In this document: one piece after another, positions 1-5,225 of the stretch
How positions within the stretch are numbered: position 1 is the stretch's first letter
Layout of the letters: every line of letters starts with the position of its first letter
Source of the DNA: Gammaproteobacteria bacterium
GTDB taxonomy: Bacteria > Pseudomonadota > Gammaproteobacteria > SZUA-21
Direction: 5' to 3'
NCBI GenBank assembly: GCA_027021095.1
Contig: JALUUZ010000372.1
Coordinates: forward strand, 1-9,084
Length of the DNA stretch: 9,084 nt
The notes under the pieces: model-generated
Databases searched by the model: none
What the model was told of the DNA's origin: nothing
Seen by the model: the letters and a program-made list of their open reading frames with translations, nothing else
Made by a program: the position numbers and the translations under genes

Positions 1-1
1 C

Positions 2-925
2 AAGGCGAAGATCGGCACCACCGGGCGCGGCATCGGTCCTGCTTACGAGGACAAGGTTTCACGCCGCGGACTCAGGCTTGGTGACCTGTTTCAGCGTGAA
101 CGTTTCGCTGCCAAGCTGGGTGAAGTGCTCGACTACCATAACTTTTCCTTGAAGCATTATTTCAAGGCCGAGACCGTCGATTTTCAGCAGACCCTGGATG
201 AGGCCTTGTCGTATGCCGAACAGTTGCAGCCGATGCTGGCGGACATTCCCGGGTTATTGTGGGAAGCGCACCAGGCCGGCAGGAATATTTTGTTTGAGGG
301 TGCACAGGGCACCTTGCTCGATATCGATCACGGCACTTACCCTTTTGTGACTTCATCCAACACCACTGCAGGAGGTGCGTCCAGCGGTACAGGGCTTGGC
401 CCGCGCTACCTGGATTATGTGCTTGGCATCACCAAGGCCTATACCACGCGTGTCGGCGCAGGTCCCTTTCCTACAGAACTCGAGGACGAGGTGGGTGCAC
501 ACTTGGCCAGGCAAGGGCATGAATTCGGTGCGACGACGGGCCGTGCCAGACGCTGTGGCTGGTTCGACGCAGTCAGCCTGAGGCGTTCTATTCAGGTCAA
601 CAGTCTCTCCGGAATCTGTATTACCAAGCTCGATGTACTCGACGGTCTGGACAGGATCCGGATCTGTGTCGGCTACGAATATGAAGGACAGGAACGCAAG
701 TCACCGCCAGTCGGTGCCGAGGCCTATGCGGACTGCAAACCAATCTACGTGGATATGCCTGGCTGGAAGGAGTCGACCGTCGGGTTGCAGAGTTACCAGG
801 AACTGCCGGCGAACGCCAAGGCCTACCTGGACAAGATTGAACAGATCATCGAAACACCGATCGATATCATCTCTACCGGGCCTGACCGCAAGGAAACCAT
901 CATCAAACGTCATCCGTTCGAATAA
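2..925 (+). CDS. purA: Adenylosuccinate synthetase, C-terminal part (5' end cut by window edge)
   Basis: PurA joins IMP and aspartate using GTP to form adenylosuccinate, the first committed step to AMP, in the cytoplasm. The frame is open from base 2 to the TAA at 923-925, giving 307 codons. The E. coli enzyme is about 432 residues, so roughly 125 N-terminal residues, including the GTP-binding loop near the start, lie outside the window. The frame opens directly on the family signature IGTTGRGIGPAYEDKV, followed by ILFEGAQGTLLDIDHGTYPF and SSNTTAGG (IMP and catalytic-site segments), GRARRCGWFDAV, TKLDVLDGLD, and the typical ending STGPDRKETIIKRHPF. The GTG at 125 is an internal valine codon, because conserved sequence continues upstream of it without a stop. 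It looks intact and ordinary. The 182-nt gap to the next gene argues against tight coupling with eptA. Confidence 0.97.
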   Translation, partial: KAKIGTTGRGIGPAYEDKVSRRGLRLGDLFQRERFAAKLGEVLDYHNFSLKHYFKAETVDFQQTLDEALSYAEQLQPMLADIPGLLWEAHQAGRNILFEGAQGTLLDIDHGTYPFVTSSNTTAGGASSGTGLGPRYLDYVLGITKAYTTRVGAGPFPTELEDEVGAHLARQGHEFGATTGRARRCGWFDAVSLRRSIQVNSLSGICITKLDVLDGLDRIRICVGYEYEGQERKSPPVGAEAYADCKPIYVDMPGWKESTVGLQSYQELPANAKAYLDKIEQIIETPIDIISTGPDRKETIIKRHPFE

Positions 926-1001
926 AAGGTGTCGTACGCACCGCCAACAGGATAAAGAAAATCGCATTACACGCGCATTCTTTTGCAGGTGATATTGCGC
1001 T

Positions 1002-1038
1002 GCTGTACCACCGTTGAGGCGGGCTTGTGTAGTACAGC
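1002..1038. repeat. Imperfect hairpin candidate between purA and eptA
   Basis: GCTGTAC at 1002-1008 is exactly complementary to GTACAGC at 1032-1038, with a 23-nt loop. No T-run follows, so this is not a convincing Rho-independent terminator. It is the only sizeable stem I see in the first half of the 926-1107 gap. It may be chance or part of a Rho-dependent end of the purA transcript. Confidence 0.25.
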
Positions 1039-1062
1039 CTGAACATGCATTTTCATCGAATT

Positions 1063-1096
1063 TAGTGTACATTAACACTAGTGGTGTGACTAATAT
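1063..1096 (+). promoter_or_regulatory. Perfect inverted repeat (putative operator) and -10-like box upstream of eptA
   Basis: TAGTGT (1063-1068), six bases, then ACACTA (1075-1080) form a perfect dyad, as expected for a dimeric transcription factor. A -10-like TAATAT lies at 1091-1096. TGTACA at 1066-1071, inside the dyad, sits 19 nt upstream of it and is a poor -35 candidate. If that -10 is used, transcription would begin about 5 nt before the ATG at 1108, giving an almost leaderless mRNA, which would fit the absence of a Shine-Dalgarno sequence there. A second AT-rich box, TATAAA at 1101-1106, abuts the start codon. The dyad is seen directly; its regulator is unknown to me and its function is inferred. 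Confidence 0.4.
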
Positions 1097-1107
1097 TCGG
1101 TATAAAA

Positions 1108-2733
1108 ATGCGGTTTTTTCATTTTAAGAGCAGATCATGGGTTGTCGTTCTTTGCGTCGCTGTATTCCTGGTGCTGTTTACGAACTATTCACTCTGGGCG
1201 GCGATATTCCGGATCTATGACGGTGCGCTGCTCAAGAACACGGTTTTCCTGCTTTCTGTTTTTATTTTACTTTCCACGCTGGTTTACCTGTTTCTGACGT
1301 TGATCAACTTCCGCTACGTATTGAAACCGGCGTTGGTACTCGTGCTGATTGTTTCATCGATCGTCGCGTATTTTATGGACACCTATGGGGTCATGATCGA
1401 CCGCTCGATGATTCAGAATGCGTTGGGCACTGATACGCATGAAGCCATGGAGCTGCTTAGTGTAAAGACTTTTGTCTACCTGTTTTTTCTGGGTATAGTC
1501 CCGTCGATAGTGGTCTTGCGTACGTCTGTGACCCATGGCAGCCTGGTCAGGCAGGTGACGACCAACCTGGTCTCCGTAGCCCTCAGCCTTGTATTGATTG
1601 CGGTGATGCTGTTTCCTTTTTACAAGGATTATTCGTCCTTGGCAAGGAACAACAGGCATCTGCGCAACCTGGTCAACCCGGTAAACTATCTGCATGCAGT
1701 CAGTGCGCAGTTGAGGAGTATGTCACGCCGGGTGATCAAGGTGAAGCCGATCGATACCGCGGCGAAGCTGGTGCAGGTCAAGCGTGAGCATCACAAGCAT
1801 AACCTGCTGGTACTGGTCGTTGGCGAAACCGCCCGGGCCGCCAACTTCTCGTTGAATGGTTATAAACGCAAGACCAATCCGCTGCTCGAGTCGCTGAACG
1901 TGATTTATTTCAATAATGTCTATTCCTGTGGAACGGCAACCGCCGTTTCGCTGCCGTGCATGTTCTCCAAGTTCACTCGTGACGAATATACCGACTACAA
2001 GGGCAAGGCCTATGAAAACCTGCTGGACTTGTTGTCGCATGCCGGGGTGAAAGTCTTGTGGCGTGAAAACAATACCGGTTGTAAAGGAGTCTGTCGGCGG
2101 ATCGCCCACCAGGACATGTCGCAGATGAAAATAAAAGGGATCTGCTCGCGGGGGGAATGTCTCGATGCGGTGTTGTTGTACAGGCTGCAACAGTACCTCG
2201 ATACACTGGACCGCGATGCCGTAATCGTGTTGCACCAGAACGGAAGCCATGGTCCCACCTACTACCTGCGGTACCCACAACAGTTCGGCAGGTTCACCCC
2301 CGTGTGCGCGACCAACCAGTTGCAGAACTGCAGCAGGCAGAAGCTGGTCAACGTCTATGACAATACTGTTTTGTATACCGATTATCTCCTGGCGCAGATT
2401 ATCCGGTTATTGAAGAAAAATACCGGCCGGTTCAGTACCGCGATGTTGTATCTGTCTGATCATGGCGAATCACTTGGCGAAAACGGGCTTTATCTCCATG
2501 GTATGCCTTATATGATCGCGCCGAAGGAACAAAAACACGTGCCGTTTCTGGCCTGGTTTTCTGATTCGTTTCGTGCACAGCACCGGCTCGACCTGTCCTG
2601 CCTGCGCAAGACGACCAGCAGGCGGTACGAGCATGACGCGCTGTTTCATTCCGTCATCGGCCTGATGCAAGTCGAGTCGAAGCTGTATAACCCGTCACTC
2701 GATGTCTTTTCTAGTTGTACACGGCATTTGTAG
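1108..2733 (+). CDS. eptA: Lipid A phosphoethanolamine transferase, EptA/MCR family
   Basis: Predicted inner-membrane enzyme that moves phosphoethanolamine from phosphatidylethanolamine to lipid A on the periplasmic side, lowering surface negative charge (the cationic peptide/polymyxin resistance chemistry of this family). The 541 residues match family length. Five hydrophobic helices lie at about 11-34, 45-68, 72-92, 120-137 and 150-171. They are followed by a periplasmic alkaline-phosphatase-like domain from about residue 228. Metal and catalytic residues can be matched to MCR-1: E240 (GETAR), nucleophile T278 in SCGTATA, H381 (NGSHGP), D451-H452 (SDHGES) and H464 (LHG). Disulfide pairs are also recognisable: C274/C284, C325/C329 (GCKGVC), C346/C351 and C400/C408. 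The membrane-domain motif MIQNALGTDTHEA is family-typical. No Shine-Dalgarno precedes the ATG, and no better in-frame start is visible. The next gene starts 15 nt later, so co-transcription is likely. No PmrAB-type regulator is present in the window. Confidence 0.93.
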   Translation: MRFFHFKSRSWVVVLCVAVFLVLFTNYSLWAAIFRIYDGALLKNTVFLLSVFILLSTLVYLFLTLINFRYVLKPALVLVLIVSSIVAYFMDTYGVMIDRSMIQNALGTDTHEAMELLSVKTFVYLFFLGIVPSIVVLRTSVTHGSLVRQVTTNLVSVALSLVLIAVMLFPFYKDYSSLARNNRHLRNLVNPVNYLHAVSAQLRSMSRRVIKVKPIDTAAKLVQVKREHHKHNLLVLVVGETARAANFSLNGYKRKTNPLLESLNVIYFNNVYSCGTATAVSLPCMFSKFTRDEYTDYKGKAYENLLDLLSHAGVKVLWRENNTGCKGVCRRIAHQDMSQMKIKGICSRGECLDAVLLYRLQQYLDTLDRDAVIVLHQNGSHGPTYYLRYPQQFGRFTPVCATNQLQNCSRQKLVNVYDNTVLYTDYLLAQIIRLLKKNTGRFSTAMLYLSDHGESLGENGLYLHGMPYMIAPKEQKHVPFLAWFSDSFRAQHRLDLSCLRKTTSRRYEHDALFHSVIGLMQVESKLYNPSLDVFSSCTRHL

Positions 2734-2748
2734 TGGTACTATAGATGT

Positions 2749-5067
2749 ATGACCAAAACCCTGACACTCGATCTGGCACTGACCCTGCCGGATATCCCGG
2801 ATGAACAGGACGCCTGTGTCTGCCGCCTGACACAGTTGCTCGAAGCCAGGGGCCTGGCGAAGGCACACTTGATCAGGCAGGAGCAGGGACTCAGCCTGTG
2901 CCTGCACTATGATCCCAAGCGTTTTACCGTGGCACAGCTGCGCAGCCTGGTCAAAGCTTCCGGCGCGCAGATCAGCGCACGCTATCACCACAAAAGCCTG
3001 CATATCGTCGGCATGGATTGTCCTACCTGCGCGACCGTCATCGAACATGCGCTCGCACGCATGCCGGGAGTGCTCGAGGCGGTCGTCAGCTATGGTGCCG
3101 AGCGTTTGCGTCTCGAATACGACAGCCAGCGTGTCAGCTATTCACAAATCGTCAAGCGTATCGAGGCACTGGGTTATACGCTGAGCGATACGGCGGGTGA
3201 GCGGGGTTTTTGGTCACGGCATGCAGAACTGGTCTTGAGCCTGTTGTCGGGTGTCTTCCTGCTGTGCGGGTGGTTGTTCAGCGTGATGACAGCAAATGCC
3301 TGGCTGCCGTTGGTCTTCTATGGCGGGGCCTACCTGGCCGGGGGCTTCAACACCTTGCGCGATGCCTGGCGGGGACTGCGGACGGGCACGTTCGATATCG
3401 ATACATTGATGATCGTGGCCGCCGCCGGCGCGGCCGCAGTCGGTGCGTGGGCGGAGGGCGCCTTGCTGTTGTTTTTGTTCAGCCTCGGGCATGCACTCGA
3501 ACACCGGGCGATGGACCGCGCGCGGCATGCGATCGAGGCGTTGGGAAAGCTTGCGCCAAAAACCGCGTTGGTACGCCGCGACGGGACAGAGATTGAAGTG
3601 CCGGTGCAGGCACTGGAACGTGGACAACAGGTCGTCGTCAAGCCGGGCCAGCGTATCCCGGCCGATGGTGTGGTGGTCACGGGCCTGTCGGCAGTCGACC
3701 AATCACCAGTGACAGGCGAGTCGCTGCCTGTCGACAAGCAGTCCGGGGACAAGGTCTTTGCCGGCACCTTGAACGGTCACGGGGAATTGCTGGTCGAAGT
3801 CACCAAGTTGAGCGGTGAATCGACCTTGGCACGGATGCTGGAGCTGGTGGCCGAGGCCGAAACCCAACGTTCACCGACGCAACAGTTTACCAAGCGGTTT
3901 GAACGGGTGTTCGTGCCCGTGGTGCTGCTTGGTGTCGGCCTGTTGATCCTGGTGCCACCGTTGTTCGGGGCGGATTTTTCCGAGGTATTCTACCGGGCGA
4001 TGGCAGTGCTGGTAGCCGCCTCGCCTTGCGCGTTGGCGATAGGCACACCGGCCGCTGTGCTCTCCGGCGTGGCACGTGCCGCGTACCTTGGCGTGTTGAT
4101 CAAGGGCGGGGTCCATCTCGAGAACCTGGGACAGGTCAGGGCGGTGGCGTTCGACAAGACCGGAACGATTACACGCGGCAGACCCGAGGTGACAGAGATC
4201 GTCGTGCTGGATGGGGATGAGCAGCAGCTGCTGCGGACGGCAGCGGCGCTCGAAAGCCGGAGTGGACATCCGCTGGCGCAGGCCGTCGTGCAGGCAGCCA
4301 AGGCGCGTGGCCTGGAGTGGGAGCGGGCCGGTGAACTCGAGGCGACAGCGGGTAAAGGGATCCGCGCGGTGTTTGCCGGCGAGACGGTCAGTATTGGTAA
4401 CCTGGCGTATTTTGCAGCCGATGCAGTGCCGGATGCCGTGGTCGCCGAGGTCAGGCGCTTGGAGGAAACGGGCAAGACTACGATGCTCGTGCAGTCCGGG
4501 CAGCGTCTGCTCGGTATCCTGGCCTTGTCTGACACGCCGCGGCCTGAAGCCGCGGCGATGCTGCAACGCCTGTCCGGGCTGGGGATCGAAAAAACACTGA
4601 TGCTGACCGGAGACAACCCGACCGTCGGCCACGCGATCGCACGTGCAGTCGGGCTCGACGAGGTGCGCGCAGGCCTGTTACCGGAGCAGAAAGTGGAGGC
4701 GGTCGCTGAATTGGCCGCGGCCTATCAGCAGGTCGCCATGGTCGGCGATGGTGTCAACGATGCGCCGGCCATGGCACGGGCGACGGTCGGGATCGCGATG
4801 GGTGGGGCAGGCACGGATGTCGCGCTGGAGACGGCGGATATCGCGCTGATGGCGGATGCGCTGGACAAGCTGCCGGTTGCCGTCGGGTTGTCACGGGCGT
4901 CACGGCGTATCATTCAGCAGAATTTGTGGATTTCGCTGGGTGTGATAGGCTTGCTCGTTCCCGCCACGTTTTTCGGGTTTGCCGGGATCGGGCCGGCGGT
5001 CGTCGTGCATGAGGGGTCGACACTGCTGGTGGTGTTCAATGCACTGCGCTTGTTGCGGTATCAGTAG
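2749..5067 (+). CDS. P1B-4-type heavy-metal exporting ATPase (SPC/HEGST), N-terminal metal-binding domain
   Basis: P-type ATPase expected to export a divalent transition metal from the cytoplasm (772 residues). Residues 1-78 look like a degenerate HMA (ferredoxin-like) domain with C23-V-C25 in place of CxxC. A normal HMA domain follows, with GMDCPTC (C91, C94). Eight membrane helices are suggested, four before the actuator domain. Catalytic landmarks: TGE at 322-324, phosphorylated D469 in DKTGT, H507-P508, TGDN at 620-623 and GDGVND at 666-671. The transport-site motif is S425-P-C rather than CPC, and the last helix carries HEGST (754-758). In published P1B classification, SPC with HEG(G/S)T marks the P1B-4 class (CoaT, CtpD, PfeT, CzcP: Co2+, Fe2+, Zn2+). 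That class often lacks N-terminal HMA domains, so this one is richer than usual. No clear Shine-Dalgarno is visible, and the 15-nt gap from eptA suggests read-through. Annotation as a generic cadmium/zinc or copper ATPase would be misleading; the exact metal is undetermined. Confidence 0.93.
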   Translation: MTKTLTLDLALTLPDIPDEQDACVCRLTQLLEARGLAKAHLIRQEQGLSLCLHYDPKRFTVAQLRSLVKASGAQISARYHHKSLHIVGMDCPTCATVIEHALARMPGVLEAVVSYGAERLRLEYDSQRVSYSQIVKRIEALGYTLSDTAGERGFWSRHAELVLSLLSGVFLLCGWLFSVMTANAWLPLVFYGGAYLAGGFNTLRDAWRGLRTGTFDIDTLMIVAAAGAAAVGAWAEGALLLFLFSLGHALEHRAMDRARHAIEALGKLAPKTALVRRDGTEIEVPVQALERGQQVVVKPGQRIPADGVVVTGLSAVDQSPVTGESLPVDKQSGDKVFAGTLNGHGELLVEVTKLSGESTLARMLELVAEAETQRSPTQQFTKRFERVFVPVVLLGVGLLILVPPLFGADFSEVFYRAMAVLVAASPCALAIGTPAAVLSGVARAAYLGVLIKGGVHLENLGQVRAVAFDKTGTITRGRPEVTEIVVLDGDEQQLLRTAAALESRSGHPLAQAVVQAAKARGLEWERAGELEATAGKGIRAVFAGETVSIGNLAYFAADAVPDAVVAEVRRLEETGKTTMLVQSGQRLLGILALSDTPRPEAAAMLQRLSGLGIEKTLMLTGDNPTVGHAIARAVGLDEVRAGLLPEQKVEAVAELAAAYQQVAMVGDGVNDAPAMARATVGIAMGGAGTDVALETADIALMADALDKLPVAVGLSRASRRIIQQNLWISLGVIGLLVPATFFGFAGIGPAVVVHEGSTLLVVFNALRLLRYQ

Positions 5068-5079
5068 CCAGCCATGCCG

Positions 5080-5109
5080 CACCCGTGCACTGTCTTGCTG
5101 CGCACGGTG
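5080..5109 (+). terminator. Hairpin downstream of the P1B-4 ATPase
   Basis: CACC-C-GTGC at 5080-5088 pairs with GCACGGTG at 5102-5109. This gives eight base pairs with one bulged C and a 13-nt loop, starting 12 nt after the stop codon. No T-run follows. Its position right after a gene and ahead of a new promoter suggests a role in transcript end formation or stability, but intrinsic termination is not shown. Confidence 0.35.
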
Positions 5110-5118
5110 GTGAGCAAA

Positions 5119-5139
5119 GCCGGGCCGGCCATGCCCGGC
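5119..5139 (+). terminator. GC-rich perfect hairpin in the ATPase-ATPase gap
   Basis: GCCGGGC (5119-5125) and GCCCGGC (5133-5139) form a perfect 7-bp stem around a 7-nt loop. No T-run follows on the + strand. Together with the hairpin just upstream, it forms a tandem structure between the two ATPase genes, placed just before the copper ATPase promoter. It may act as a weak or Rho-assisted terminator insulating the two units. Confidence 0.4.
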
Positions 5140-5161
5140 AGTGAAACACAGTACACGAAAC

Positions 5162-5193
5162 TTGACATGTGACTGACTCCCAGGTTTTACACT
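5162..5193 (+). promoter_or_regulatory. MerR/CueR-type metal-responsive promoter of the copper ATPase
   Basis: A consensus -35 TTGACA (5162-5167) is separated by 20 nt from a -10-like TACACT (5188-5193). That long spacer is the hallmark of promoters activated by MerR-family regulators through DNA distortion. The spacer region carries a 7-7-7 dyad: ACATGTG (5165-5171), seven bases, then CCCAGGT (5179-5185). Its arms match as inverted repeats at five of seven positions. The frame CTTGAC-N15-AGGTTT is the layout I know for CueR operators at copA genes. The arms are less perfect than in E. coli, so the regulator could be a CueR relative. No regulator gene lies in the window. Confidence 0.7.
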
Positions 5194-5200
5194 ATACCTG
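5181..5200. repeat. Inverted repeat CAGGT-N10-ACCTG over the -10 region
   Basis: CAGGT (5181-5185) and ACCTG (5196-5200) form a perfect 5-bp dyad with a 10-nt spacer. It overlaps the right arm of the MerR-type operator and spans the -10 and probable transcription start. It could be a second protein site or an accident of the AGGT half-site. Confidence 0.25.
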
Positions 5201-5215
5201 TCAGCACATTTTACC

Positions 5216-5220
5216 AGGAG
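5216..5220 (+). promoter_or_regulatory. Shine-Dalgarno that fixes the copper ATPase start
   Basis: AGGAG lies 5 nt before ATG 5226 and 8 nt before ATG 5229, both in frame. It rules in favour of these starts over the upstream in-frame GTG at 5169, which falls inside the promoter and has no comparable ribosome site. Confidence 0.85.
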
Positions 5221-5225
5221 AGAGA

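Noticed and set aside
125..127. GTG as a start for a shorter purA product.
   Set aside because: Conserved PurA sequence is encoded in frame from base 2 without interruption, so the gene simply enters from outside the window.
926..1107. Possible tRNA or small RNA gene in the purA-eptA gap.
   Set aside because: No cloverleaf, CCA-like end or T-loop signature is visible, and the only stem has a 23-nt loop.
2715..2745. TTGTAC-N19-TATAGA, a MerR-like promoter spacing just before the P1B-4 ATPase.
   Set aside because: A start from this -10 would fall at or beyond the ATG at 2749, and the spacer holds only a GTAC...GTAC match without a clear 7-7-7 dyad. Most likely chance in the eptA 3' end.
3871..4632. 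Long antisense open frame (253 codons) inside the P1B-4 ATPase gene.
   Set aside because: The sense frame has every catalytic motif of the family. The antisense product shows no recognisable domain and is a by-product of high GC and codon bias. The same holds for antisense frames at 5676-6497 and 6750-7514 inside copA.
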